Part shown: in pieces, positions 30,521 to 43,251 of the stretch
Numbering within the stretch: position 1 is the stretch's first letter
Layout of the letters: every line of letters begins with the position of its first letter
DNA from: Asparagopsis taxiformis
Lineage: Eukaryota > Rhodophyta > Florideophyceae > Bonnemaisoniales > Bonnemaisoniaceae
Length of the DNA stretch: 64,000 nt
Direction of reading: 5' to 3'
Assembly: GCA_030407315.1 (NCBI GenBank)
Contig: JALQPE010001859.1
Span: 29,702-93,701, forward strand
Made by a program: the position numbers and the translations under genes
Notes under the pieces: generated by a model
Seen by the model: the letters and a program-made list of their open reading frames with translations, nothing else
Told to the model about the DNA's origin: nothing
Database searches by the model: none

Positions 30521-33048
30521 TCTCACACGTGTTATTTCAACGATATGATTACGATGTCACTAGTTACGGAAAGATTGATACGTCTGCTCGCTTTCTCACG
30601 AGTCAATTCACCCATTTCGGTCTCGTGCCTACTGCCGAAGAGGAGCCTAGCTTTATGGACAAACATTAGGACTGAAAAATGTATCTAATTCAAGTAAGCT
30701 TCCTAGAATTTCACAAGCTATGCTCGATACTAAGCGAGGGGATGGCGATGAGCTCTACACAGTCAACTACGATGACCCCCGATGTGGTTCACATTCGTCA
30801 CAGTACCAGTCGGGGAGACTCCTACCTCTCAGATGGTGTCCCGGTGACTCCAAGACGCCACTGCTTTGTCCAATCCTGGTCCTAAGAAGATGACGGGTTA
30901 CGCTATGTGTGACGTACATGAGTACCATGGAAACGTGAGTGGGAATGGTGATAGTGGGATTACTGGAGTGATGGGAGATGAGTCTGGGGAGAAATCATAC
31001 AGTTTCTATACACCTGACGGGTATTGGTGGAATATAATTGAATGGAATGATGTGTGATGTCTGCACCACGTCGACCTCCTCTCTCGCCCCAACATCGCGC
31101 AGCACTCTCAATGCAACACAGTGTGCATCTTTGTTGGCGTTACATGTGCGCCTAGTTCTTGCATCGCTGCTTCCCTCACATCATCATCTAACCGTCTGTA
31201 ACGCAACAACATGCCACCGCATGTCGCTCACAGTCACATATGTATTTCTTAATACGCTTGTTGAAACACGGAACGCTCTTATTCACCACAGCGGCAGCTC
31301 TACACAAACTAACACTGAAACCAAGATGGAGGCAATATATCGGTGGCATTTCATTACAAATGTACTTTTTCTTTCTGCTGCTGGTGTGGCCTTGTGTTTG
31401 AAACTTGCTTGCAGGTCCTTTCCAACAGCTTAGTGTCGTAACCATTGCAGATGCGTTGCTGCTAGAATCACCCGGAGAGCTTCAATCAAATGGTTGTTGT
31501 GGACTAGTTGCGCTCGTTGTGAATCAATCGCCAGTGCGTGCATCTGTATTTGTGCGTTCGTGTGCGCGCTTACTAGATGCGATGCAATGCAATGCTCACG
31601 TACACTGTATACTACTGACTTTTACAAATATAGCTTTGTATGAGAAGCGTCGGTATGTATCCGACACCTTACCATTGCCTCACTCTGTAAAGCTTCTTTC
31701 CCAGTAGCAATTTGTATCGCATTGCACCATGACGCAGGGCAGACTGCGAGTGAAAGCAACGAGTAAACAAACTTTTCGCTCATCATTCACCACACGCTGT
31801 TGTCGTTGAAGTCATAACCATATCCACATCCCATTCTGGAAACTCTTGGAAGACAGACGAGCCCAGTCCACCACTGGTGCTTGTAGATGTAGCATTTTTA
31901 AGCTGTTCGTTTAGATAGTAAGGGATAGATGGTGTAGTGCGCAACACTAGAGAACAACGCTGTGCAGGACAACATGTTTGTTCGGCGTAAATCGTCATAT
32001 GTTCCATTTGGACTATTTTGGCAGCTCACATGCATCAACCTGAATATTAAGACTCTGGACTGGCACACTCAAGTATCTGGATACGCTTGAGCAGTGGCAG
32101 GGGCGCAAGAGCCGGTCCAAGTTTTTGTACAAGGCACGTTGACACACTGCATTCACTTGATTGACACCCGAGTGCAACGACTGGCTCGCTGTCCAGGGAT
32201 GGGGGACTGCTGTGCAAGTGTTCAATACATCTCAAGATGCAGTTCAAGAATAAACATTTCAACGTTATCCGGCTCACGGTCTCAGTTGGTCAAGTCATGG
32301 ATCACAGGGTGTGGTGAAAAACCTCTTTGTTTACATTGTCTCAATAGCGAGGTCGACGATATTGCGACCTCGTTACTGGGACGGATTGGCATCACCGAGT
32401 GTGACAGACTGGAAGATGTGATTGGGCAGGAGCGAGGTGTGTGTGAAGGATAGTAAGAAACAGCGAGGTGGGTGTGTGGAAGGTGCGAATGGCGTCAAGT
32501 GATTGGCACAAGGGAGTTGAGCTCATCTGCGGACAGAGTATGGATGGCATCGTATGCCCGTTGGGACAGCCCGGGCGGAAGTGATCATGGGAAGCTCGTT
32601 TATGTATGTGTGCGGCAGTTGGGATTGGGCGCGACTGGACGGCGAATGTGGTCGAAGAATGGGCGCGGCGACTATGGTCATGCTAAGTGGACCAACGCGG
32701 TGCGAGTCGAACCAGTTGATATATGAGGGATGTCAAGGCAAGGGGGCATTTAGACGGGCGAAAGGGTGCGTGTGACGCGAGTGGAAGGCGGTGAGGGAAT
32801 GCATGCATGAATTGAGCGTGTGGGCGGACGAGGATTTGAGAAAACCTAATATGACAGTACATTGCGTGTGTGGTAGGCGCGTTGAAGTGTTACGGCGCAT
32901 AAATCATCGGCGCCGATGGCTACGTCACAAACGGTGTAATCACCGCTGTAATCGGCGCCAACAGCATGTTATGGCTGCAGACGCGACAGAATGTCGACTT
33001 CATCCTTAGAATGAAGTACGCTAATTAGCCATTCTGCCCAGCACCAGG
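30521..33048. other. Element B cargo, further unidentified fragments
   Basis: A 40-codon stretch near 30535-30668 ('YDYDVTSYGKIDTSARFLTS') looks coding but is not recognised. Frames at 31405-31707, 32094-32453 and 32472-32726 are equally anonymous. A GGCGCC-rich, imperfectly palindromic segment lies around 32905-32965 (CGGCGCCGATGG...AATCGGCGCC). The whole stretch is absent from element A. Confidence 0.4.
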
Positions 33049-33139
33049 TACGAAACTTGGGACTGGGCACGTCATTAGAGCTCTAGGGTAGGTAACAGAA
33101 TATAAACTTATGTGGGAGGACGGGTTTTCAGGACAAGCT

Positions 33140-33550
33140 GTCGGAACTGTAATTACTGTGTTTTCTTACAGCAAAGTCATCGTTAAGGCGGATTTGCTTT
33201 CTCAGGACAAGCTGTCAGAACTGTAAGTACTCTGTTTTCTTACAGCAAAGTCATCGTTAAGGCGGATTTGCTTTCTCAGGACAAGCTGTCGGAACTGCTA
33301 TTCAGTTTTCTTACAGCAAAGGCAGTTTACCCCGGTTGCTTACAGCAAAGTCATCGTAACGATGACTTTGCTGTAAGAAAACAAAACATTACAGCAAAGT
33401 CATCGTTAAGATGACTTTGCTGTAAGAAAACAAAACATTACAGCAAAGTCATCGTTAAGATGACTTTGCTGTAAGAAAACAAAACATTACAGCAAAGTCA
33501 TCGTAACGATGACTTTGCTGTAAGAAACCATGGTAAACCAACTTCTCTGT
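33140..33550. repeat. 33-bp palindrome array, element B
   Basis: Counterpart of 11166-11636 with four complete hairpins. Two have the centre GTTAAGATG instead of GTTACGATG, so one arm pair is mismatched. It has fewer copies than the A array. Confidence 0.8.
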
Positions 33551-33627
33551 AAGCATATGAGAGGGACTGATGTTTCTCACTCGGGAAGAAGAAGGAGACG
33601 ATTTCAGACCTCGCGAAAAAGGCTGCA

Positions 33628-34341
33628 AAGTGGTCTGAAACGGTTGGGGTGGTTCTAGGGAGCACTAAAACTTGTTTTAATTGCACTCAAGCTTTCTCGC
33701 TTGCGTGGAAGGGTTGGTATAATTCATCGATTTTTGGTCATCAGATTCTCACAACTGGAGATGTGATGGTCAAAATGGAACTTTGTCCGAATGATGTGCA
33801 AGTGGTCTGTAAGGGTTGGAGTGGGTCTAGGGAGTACGGAAAAGTGTTCTATGAGTTCGTAAAGCTGCTGGCTTGCGCATTAGGGCTGACAGAATGCATC
33901 GAGTTTTGGTCACCAGATTCCCACAACTGAAGATGTGATGGCCAAAATTGAACTTTGTCGGAACGAAGTGCAAGTGGTCTGTAAGGGTTGGAGTGGGTCT
34001 GGGGAGTACTGTAATGGGTTTTATTTGCCCTGAAAGCTGGTGGCTTGCGAGGTACAGCTTCCGGAGTTCACTAATTTTTGGTCACCAGATTCTCACAACT
34101 GGAGATGTGATGGCCAAAATTGAACTTTGTCGGAACGAAGTGTAAGTGATCCGTAAGGGCTGGAGTGGCTCTAGGGAGTACGGAAAAGTGTTTTATGTGT
34201 CCGTAAAGCTGTTGAATTGCGTGGTAGGGATTCCAGAATGCATCGACTTTTGGTCACCAGACTCCCACAACTGGAGATGTGATAGCCAAAATTGAACTTT
34301 GCAAGAACGAAGTGCAAGTGTTCTGGATGCCTTCAAGTGGC
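33628..34341 (+). repeat. 173-bp tandem repeat array, element B
   Basis: Counterpart of 11700-12420 with the same unit and order; no coding function seen. Confidence 0.8.
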
Positions 34342-34519
34342 CTGGAAGCGTACTCTGGACAAGTTTTCGGACCTTGAAGAGGCTCAACTGCACAATGCTG
34401 ATATTGAAATGAAACATTCATATAGTCCATTTTTAACTAGAACTGCTGGAATGGATTGCGTAGCCTATAGAGGAGCAATGTAGTTATATAATAGAGCTAG
34501 AAGCATGCCTCAACAACCT

Positions 34520-37500
34520 ATCTCTCATGCCTCTAGTTCTCCTTCATCATTCCAGTCTTCCTTCCTGTGACGCACCGCGCCTCTGGTGTCACTTCACACG
34601 CCCCTCCTGTGCATTAAATACCTGTCTACCACTTCCGTATTCTACTCATACCACCACCTTCATTTTACCCCATGCCTACCATCCTATCCTTTACCTTCTG
34701 TCCTTCAGTCCTAGGCTAACCTACTTCATAACCATCGATGTAAGGTGAATATCTAGATTCCTACCTACTTGAGAGTATAGTTTATTATAACGGAAAACGG
34801 ACGGTTTTGTATAGTCAATGTGCTACACAGCACCAGGAGTAGATTTTGCGCACCGATAATCTATGCTTGATATTGGAGAGACCGGCTTCTTGTAGCCTCG
34901 GAAAATGTGCAGGTAGTACCTTTCCAGAGGTCCTGGAGGTGTTCACACCAACTCTAGTCCATTTTAACGAGTTTGAATTTCGACCGCCAGAATCTCTGTC
35001 GTGAGAAAATGGTGGTCGAAATTTACCGTGCTGCTCTCCCAATACTGAACTTTTTAGGTAGTTCAGCCCGGGTGAACAAGACACAGATTGCTCTTCAAAG
35101 CCGCCCGAAGCCGTCGAAACCATCCTTCCACAATGTTCCCGACTTCAAAATTCCTATCTCACCCTTCCCAAAGTGAGAGAGGGACCAAGGTACCAGACGC
35201 TTACAGCTGAGGCAGTTTACCAGGGATGCTTACAGCAAAGTCATCGTTACGATGACTTTGCTGTAAGAAAAGAAAACATTACAGTGGGCGAAGGATTTTA
35301 CCGGGTGAAAAAATCACCAAGAATTTTTTTACCGGGTAAAAAATTGTGGCTACTGTAATGAAACGTTTTCTTACAGCAAAGTCATCGTAACGATGACTTT
35401 GCTGTAAGAAAAGGAAACATTACAGTAGGCGAAGAATTTTTACCGGGTAAAAAATCACCAAGAATTTTTTTACCGGGTAAAAAAACGTGCCTGCTGTAAT
35501 GTTTTCTTTTCTTACAGCAAAGTCATCGTAACGATGACTTTGCTGTCAGCACCCGCGGTAAACTGCCTCAGCTGTAAGCGGTCTGGCTTCACCCTCTCTC
35601 TCATGTCTCTTGTCTTCCTCCATCCCAGCCTATCCCAACCTCCCTTCTATGTCGACTCCGGTGTCACTCCAGCCGACCCTTCAGTGAGTGCAATCCTTCT
35701 CTACCACCGCCATAATCTACTCATACTATCCCCTTCATGTTGCTGCATACCTACCCTCCCATCCTTCCTGATTTTCCTACAATCCTAGGCTAGCCTACTT
35801 ACCAACTATGTTGGTATTGAAGGCAGCTAGATTCCTAGTAACTCAAATCTATAGTCTGCTAAAAAGGGCGATTTGGTGTGGTCACTGTGCCACACGGCAC
35901 CAGGAATAGAATCTGGCCACGGATACTCTATGCTTGATCTCAGAGAGAACAGCTGCGCCAATGCTCCGAAAATGTGCTGTCAGTACCTTTCCAGACGTCC
36001 TGGAGGTGCTCATGCCAGCTCTAGTTCATTTTAGGGAGGTTGAGTTTCGACAATCAGAATTTCACTCTTGAGGAAATTGTGTTTGAAATTTTGTGCACTC
36101 CTCCCGCCGTACCAGGCAGGGCACCCAGCCCAGACTGGGTTAGCACGACGCAGAGTGCTCCCCAACACCGCTAACAGCCGTCCAAACCATCCCTCTGCCA
36201 TGTTTTACGGCTTCACAATTCCTTGCTCACCCTTCCCAAGGTGAGGGAGGGACCAAGCTCCCAGCCGCTTACAGCTGAGGCAGTTTACCAGGGATGCTTA
36301 CAGCAAAGTCATCGTTACGATGACTTTGCTGTAAGAAAACGTTTTCATTACAGTGGCCAGGAATTTTTTACCCGGTAAAAAATCATGGCTACTGTAATGA
36401 ATTGTTTTCTTACAGCAAAGTCATCGTAACGATGACTTTGCTGTAAACATCCCTGGTAAACTGCTCCGTCTGTAAGCCGTTGGTCTCAACCCTCGATCTC
36501 ATGTCTGTTGTCCTCCTTCATCATCTCCACATCCCTTCCTGCTAAGCATCACTTCTCTAGTGTCACTCTACCAGTCCTTTTCGTGCATGAAATACTTTTC
36601 TACCACTGCCATAGTCTACACATACTATTGCCTCTATACTTCTGCATGCCTACGCTTCCATCTTTCTCTCCCGTGCTAGGCTTAGAGAATATCCTACTTC
36701 CTGAATATCATTGTACAGTGAGGCAGTAAAAATCACTGTCTCACCGTACTGTCTGAGGCCCTCTTTTCAACACCGTAGTGTATAAGGGCTGGAGTGGCTC
36801 TGGGGATTACAGAAAGGTGTTTTATCTGTCCGTAAAGCTTCTGGCTTGCGCATTAGGGCTGGCAGAATGCATCGATTTTTGGTCATCAGATTCTCACAAC
36901 TGCAGATATGATGAATTTCGGCCATGGCCAAAATTCAACTTTGTCGGAACGACGTAGATTTGGACTGGATGCCTCCAAGTGCATGCACTTGAAAGTGCAC
37001 TTAGTCCAAAAAATTGTCCAGAGTACGCTCCCAGGCGATGGCCTGGAAGTGTACTCTGGACAAGTTTTTGGACCTGGAAGAGGTTGAATTGCACAATGCT
37101 TGTGTTGAAATGAAACATTTATATGGCCCATTCTTTACTTGGACAGCTGAAATCCTATCTACTCGAGAGTAAAGTATATAAAAACTGGAAACAGACGGTT
37201 TTGTATTGTCAATGTGCCACAAGGCACCAAGAGTAGATTTTGCCCTCCGATAATCTATGGTTGATTTCAGAGAGGATAACCGCGTGCAGTCACAGGACAT
37301 GTGTTACCAGATCCTTCCCAGAGGTCCTGGAGGTGTTCACACCAACTCCAGCCCACTTTAACGAGTTTGAATTTCGAAAGTCAGAATCTCTGTCGTGAGA
37401 AAATTGAACCATTTCCGACCACGTGGTAGAAATTTCGTACACTCCTCCAACCATACTAGACACAACACCCAGCTCAAACCGGGTGTAAACAACAAAATGT

Positions 37501-38082
37501 GTTACCTAATGCCTCCTACAGCCGTCCATACCATTCCTATACCCTGTTTCCTGACTTCATAATTCCTTCCTCACCCTTCCCTAGGTCGGAAAAGGACGGA
37601 AGTCCCTGCCGCTTACAGCGGAAGCAATTTACCAGGGATGCTTACAGCAAAGTCATCGTTACGATGACTTTGCTGTAAGAAAATAAATCATTACAGCAGC
37701 CATGATTTTTTACCCGGTAAAAAAATTCTTGGCCACTGTAATTGAAACGCTTTCTTACAGCAAAGTCATCGTAACGATGACTTTGCTGTAAGAAAATAAA
37801 TCATTACAGCAGCCACGATTTTTCACCCGGTAAAAATTCTTGCTGATTTTTTACCCGGTAAAATTTCTTTGGCCACTGCAATGGAAACGTTTCCTTACAG
37901 CAAAGTCATCGTTACGATGACTTTGCTGTAAGAAAATAAATCATTACAGCTGCCATGATTTTTTTACCCGGTGAAAAAATTCTTGGCCACTGTAATGGAA
38001 ACGCTTTCTTACAGCAAAGTCATCGTAACGATGACTTTGCTGTAAGAATCCCCGGTAAACGGCTTCCGCTGTAAGGGGCTGA
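34520..38082 (+). repeat. Three diverged tandem units with nested hairpin blocks, element B
   Basis: Counterpart of 12600-16160. It keeps every 33-bp palindrome and the TTTTACCCGGTAAAA palindromes, with only scattered substitutions. Confidence 0.75.
36713..36780. repeat. Orphan transposon right terminus inside element B
   Basis: Same remnant as 14792-14859, so it predates the split of A and B. Confidence 0.75.
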
Positions 38083-38494
38083 GAGTTCCGTCCCCCTCCC
38101 ACCTAGGGAAGGGTGAGCAAGGAATTGGGAAGTCAGGAACATGGCTCAGCAGAACGTTTGTACGGCTGTGAGTGGCTTCCAGGAGCATTCTGTGTCATGT
38201 GTTATCTCAGCAACGTCTCTTATAGTCGAACCTCACGGGTTGTCAAGGTCTAAAACTAGTCCCCCCTACGGTCTAGCTAGTGAAATCATGTAAAGTTGTA
38301 GACTAATACAAAAATGTAGCAATCAATAGGCTTAGTAGCACTAAACTATGACATGAAGGTCAGATGTATAGATGAAAATAGAAAGGTGGGCTAAGCGAAT
38401 AATGTTGAGATGAGAAGGACAGAACTTCATAGCAGGGAACAATAGCATAGGTTTTAATACTTCTCGTATGCTATCTATTGCTCCTGTCATACTT

Positions 38495-40608
38495 TTAATA
38501 TTCGACGGTATGGATGTGGTCCGTGAGGACGTCCTTCTCAGTCTTCAAGTAGATGTGGCCGCGCGTGGGCAGACCATAGACTAAATTCTGCTCCCACAGG
38601 AAGATCTCCTCACCTGAAGCCGACCCCGTAATGGTAAAGGTCACCGCGATCAACTAAGACGGAATAGGGTGGCACATAAAAGTGGTTAACGGGAACCTTC
38701 CACATGTCGGCGTCCGTATGGACCAGGCATACATGACTATAAGGTGCAGCTACTATAAAGAACCCATCGGATCCGCTCGACATCATGAAATAGGATGGGG
38801 ATTGGGTAGGTCCGACTCCTCAAAATTGGGATACTCAGAAGTCCGTGTGCCCATCCTGGTCCGCAGCCCCATCTGTTTTAAGAAGCAGCCGTAATCCTGT
38901 CTTCGGGAAAAAGACAGGATCCTCACCCTCCATTCCCAACTTCAAGAAATCCGCACAAACACCAAGAGCAAGCTCTGCCACCAACTTGTTCCTGTACATA
39001 TCCAAATTCCCCTCCTCCAGCTTGTCGCACAATTCACACCGCGGCAGGGGGAGTCGCCCACGACCACCATCTATGCGGTCCTTCGCAGCACCCACGTTGT
39101 GGATGAAATGCCACGGCGAAGGATCAAAACCGGGCTTGGCGAAATCTGGGGGCTCGTCCTGTGGTTTCCTGTCTTCATAATCAGAATCAGACTGCTGGGA
39201 GGGCTTCTGTGGCTTTTCAACCTCCTCAACCAGCTGGAACTGTCGAGAAAAGTGACTGAAGAGGTCATGCGTCGCGCTACCAGCCGTGGACGACTGCAAG
39301 AGGCCTTCCACAACAACCACCCCCATGTTGTCCAGCAACGCCGCTTCACCGCAAAGTACTATTCCACCACCGAGTCCTCAGCACCTGGCGATGCAGCTGC
39401 CAGGAATGCTGCCGCCTTTATTTCCGCCCGCACCGTCTCTACCGTCGTAATTTCCATGTAGTACTTCATCGGGCTACCAGACGCAATTGCGCTGGGGAGA
39501 ACGGCGGCCACATTCTCATCGACGATACTGTCGGGAATAGGATTTTCATGGGCGTCGTCGAACTGGAGAATCGGCTCCCGAGAACGTCCTCTGGAAGCCG
39601 ACTTGGATTTCTTTGACGACGACTTTGATGAAGTCTCACTGAGCTTCCTCTTTTAAAAGTACCAAATTTGGTAGAGGGCTCGGGCGTCGCAGAAGCGGTT
39701 TCCCAGTTGCGCTTCCCAAGGATGGAGCTTTTACCCGCATCCTTGGGTGCGCTCTCCAGCTCGACGACCTGAACAGGGCTCGCACCACCCGCCGTCGCTG
39801 TTCCACCACGACCGGAACGACTCTCTTTCAGGCAGGTACTCCTTTTGGGCATCACTTTCCCAGAAGTTTCCACTCCGGACGATGCAGACACGACAGGGGT
39901 AGTGGCAGAAACAGAGGCAGCCTCGGAATAGCTGGAAGAATCTAATTGAGGTGGTACTACCTAAATTGGATTCTTCAAAGGCAAAGGAATGGAGGATGAA
40001 GGGATGGTCAGGGAAATGGAAGGGGAAGGGTTGGCGGAATCATGACCACATGTGACTGGGAGCGCAGCATGTGGGATGTGTGGGTCCACCACGTAAAATT
40101 GTTTCCGCATTTACATGTCGCGGTAGCCAGTTACGCGCAGGAGCATTTTCCTGGCGTCCTTTCAAAACACAGACTTCCGTTTGGGAAAGATGTTCTCAAA
40201 CTTGGAGCCATCTGGAGGGCCTTCCCTGGGATGTAAGTCCGCTCAGAACCCCTTCTTGGGCACCATCGGCGCAAAAACTTCGACAACGCGTGAGTGAATG
40301 TCGAAGCTCTTGCTCGGGTCACCCACGCTGGAAATGGAGCCATCCAGCATCCTCAACACATCCGAAACGTTCCAATACTCGGCCACCTCCTTCACGTACC
40401 CGAAGATTTCCAACAAACCAGCAATCCATTCCTGCCCAATGGTACCAACCGAGTTCGGTTTCAGCCCGGCCCACCAACGGCTACAAGTGTAGTACGCCGT
40501 CATCTCGAGGTTGACACAATTTTGGACGTCCGGAGCACCCCTAAACGATCCGTTGAACAACAATTTCACCATACACCCAGCCAGATTCTCCGTCGAAGAG
40601 AACTGCAC
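38495..40608 (-). pseudogene. Element-borne 2OG/Fe(II) dioxygenase-like gene, decayed (element B)
   Basis: Same pieces and motifs as 16574-18674: an N-terminal piece at 40608-40243, a linker, then the HxD, distal His and Arg motifs. It carries the same frame breaks near the HxD and Arg motifs, so those arose before duplication. B differs at the basic linker (about 39654-39668): a 13-bp longer sequence containing the palindrome TACCAAATTTGGTA replaces a short run, so the frame shift there is different. The gene is not intact in either copy. Confidence 0.65.
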
Positions 40609-42550
40609 GAACTCTGGCCTGTTCGGAATAGTTTTCTGCAGCCAAATCCGTTTTCAAGAATTGCTCCATCGTTGCAGACTTCTTCAACCACTAGCCAACG
40701 ACCTCTGATATTCACTTTGCGAGGTTCAACTTGCACTTCAGACGAACTATACTGGGCAATATTGATGCATGTCTCGCTTGCTGAAGGAGATTTACTCTTC
40801 TCCGCTACTTCTCCGCTATAGCGCAGAATTATATTTCTCCGCCACTAAATTCAACCATTAAGAAACCTTTCCTGGCTTTCATTCGATCCAATGAACTGTT
40901 TCACCACAATGATTTTTCCTATGCTCATTACTTTATGCACAATGATTGCTATTTCATCCGGGCTCGACCTACTCAATATCGTTTTGCTATCTTGTATCGC
41001 ATTCCCTAAACACCATCCTGGCCAAGACGTATCCACTTCCGTTTGTTACGCAGTGATGCTCTAAGCACTAATACTGAATCTGATTTTCTCATGCACGTAG
41101 TTCCTACTCGTATACTCTACCATATTCTCGGCCCTATTCACAAGGTGAAAACACGATGTCTCGTTGAATCGTACTCGGTGTGATATCTTAAATTAGGATA
41201 CATTTATATATTGCAATGCAGACTCACTGCTCGCTTGAAACATGAAAATTATAAAAATTCTTCGACACTGCTGTTTCCTAACCGCCACCATCCACGTGGC
41301 CCGCTTTGACTGCCTGCCAAGTGTACTCGGAGCATACAATGACGTTATCGATATATACCATCCACATCATCACTGGAAGCGCGGACTCCTCGTCCAGGAA
41401 AGTGCGCCATTTTTCTTACTCTTCACCTCCGCCTGTCCTGTAGGCCCCATATGCTAGTGTTTTTCCTATATTTCTGTAGTGATGACGTCATTCTAGACAA
41501 TAAAAGGCGGTAGAAGATACGATAATGTGCGCCTCCTCTGCCAGATCATGTGCTTCCAAGCGTAATTCGCAGCCTAGGTATCGTTTTTCTGGGCCTCCCA
41601 TCGCACCGCTCCGTTTCAAACTCATCCCTCTATTTTTCTCCTACACGTCATTTCCGCCCGTAGAGTACTACTTAAACGAAAGATTCTGGAAATCCCTGTT
41701 TCCATCTTCATATCCGTCGGAAACAAAGCAACAACCCTGGCCGTGGAAGCCGTATAGATCATCTAAACTGCTTCCAAAGCGTAAGTTTTAGATCATCAAT
41801 ACGGCTTCCAAGGCCAAAGTTGTTGCTTTGTCTCCGACGGATATGAACCATGATGGTACGTTTCCACAACTCACGCCACTAACCCAGTTTTCTATTCGTT
41901 TTCTCTTTCTCAGGTTTCCAGTCGGTGAGTGTTCCACTTCTACTTTCATTTATCTTTCTCTCTTACCACTTCTCCACTAATTTTCTTTTCTGCCTGTGAG
42001 TACATATCTCAATTTGGGATGCAATGGTATTTGTTAAGGTACGTTAGTCTCCTAATCACCATCAATTTCCCTCTCCAATTCAACGTCACTAACTTGTTTC
42101 CTTTCTATACATCATTTTTTCTTCTTCTCTTCATTTCCTAGCTTATTCATGCAGCTCAATCAGTTGATAGATTTCTAGACTTTTCTAGTAGTTTTAGTTT
42201 TACTCGTCGGAATAGTGTTAGTTGTAGTAGCATTTTTAACATAGGGATTGTTTATTCTCAATGTAGCCTGCGCAAATAAACAAATCCAGAGTGAAGCTTC
42301 CCATATCGCACCCTCTTAGATTGCTACCTATCCTACCGCGTATACCTCTCGCTAGCTCATAGTCACTACGAAATAAAAATTCCTAGCCGTACTATTCTGT
42401 CCATTCCCATATGAATACCGTCCATGCCCCATCCTCATAGCGCTAGAACTGCCTTCCTCTACCCCAGAAAGATGCCCACGACAGCGTGACGCTCCATCTC
42501 ATCCACCACTCCCAGACACCGAATTTTACTATATCAGGACACTACTTTTA
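40609..42550. other. Element B backbone without firm gene
   Basis: Counterpart of 18675-20615, including the TATA-preceded ATG at 41242 (71 codons here, different C-terminus) and the hairpin at 41709-41845. Nothing else is recognised. Confidence 0.4.
41709..41845. repeat. 137-bp imperfect hairpin, element B
   Basis: Same structure as 19774-19910, with both arms preserved. Confidence 0.8.
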
Positions 42551-42900
42551 CTGTCTCCAGGTGCTGCCCAGGGCAGCACGAAATACTGTCTCCAGGTGCT
42601 GCCCAGGGCAGCACGAAATACTGTCTCCAGGTGCTGCCCAGGACAGCACAAAGTACTATCTCCAGGTGCTGCCCAGGGCAGCACAAAGTACTGTCTACAG
42701 GTGCTGCCCAGGGCAGCACAAAGTACTGTCTACAGGTGCTGCCCAGGGCAGCACGAAATACTGTCTACAGGTACTGCCCAGGGCAGCACAAAGTACTGTC
42801 TACAGGTACTGCCCAGGGCAGCACAAAGTACTGTCTCCAGGTACTGCCCAGGACAGTGAAAATCACTGTCTCCAGGTACTGCCCAGGACAGTGCACCGTG
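42551..42900 (+). repeat. 35-bp tandem repeat, 10 units, element B
   Basis: Starts fall every 35 bp from 42551. It has one unit fewer than element A and a different order of the G/A variants (GCACGAAAT versus GCACAAAGT), so units have been gained, lost or converted since the copies separated. Confidence 0.9.
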
Positions 42901-43030
42901 TTGGTTCCATCTATTGTCCCAGGCAGCGTATTTCACTATCCGGCCATGTTGCCTTGGCCAATACAAAACACTATCCGCCAACACTGCCCAGTACAGTAAA
43001 TTACATCATATCCAGCTATTGAATAAATCA

Positions 43031-43251
43031 TTAATTTTTACTGTCTCCATTCACTGCCTCAGACAGTACTGTGAGACAGTGTTTTTTACTGTCTGCAGAC
43101 AGTGTTCCGTACTGTCTGCCAGACAGTGCAAATCACTGTCTCCAAGTGTGGCATTAATTTTCATTTGCCGCATAGTGATTTTTACTGTCTCAGACAGTAA
43201 AAATCACTGTCTCGCAGTACTGTCTGAGGCCCCCTTTTCAACACCGTAGTG
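43031..43251. repeat. Right subterminal repeats and terminus of element B
   Basis: Same as 21130-21351; ends in CAACACCGTAGTG followed by the target TA. Confidence 0.85.

Larger units (their letters stand above)
28596..43251. mobile_element. Element B: 14.7-kb CACTA-like transposon inserted in integrase
   Basis: Same terminal 13-mer as element A (28596-28608; complement ending 43251), flanked by TA on both sides (28594-28595 and 43252-43253). Removing the element and one TA makes the integrase frame continuous through its zinc-finger region, which proves both ends and the 2-bp duplication. The backbone is shared with A (28596-29155 and 33049-43251); the 3.9 kb between is unique to B. No transposase frame is present. 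Confidence 0.9.
33049..43251. repeat. Right 10.2 kb of element B, duplicated in element A
   Basis: Copy of 11080-21351. The offset is 21921 bp over most of the length, 21934-21935 after the small change at about 39655, and 21900 after the 35-bp array. Confidence 0.85.
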
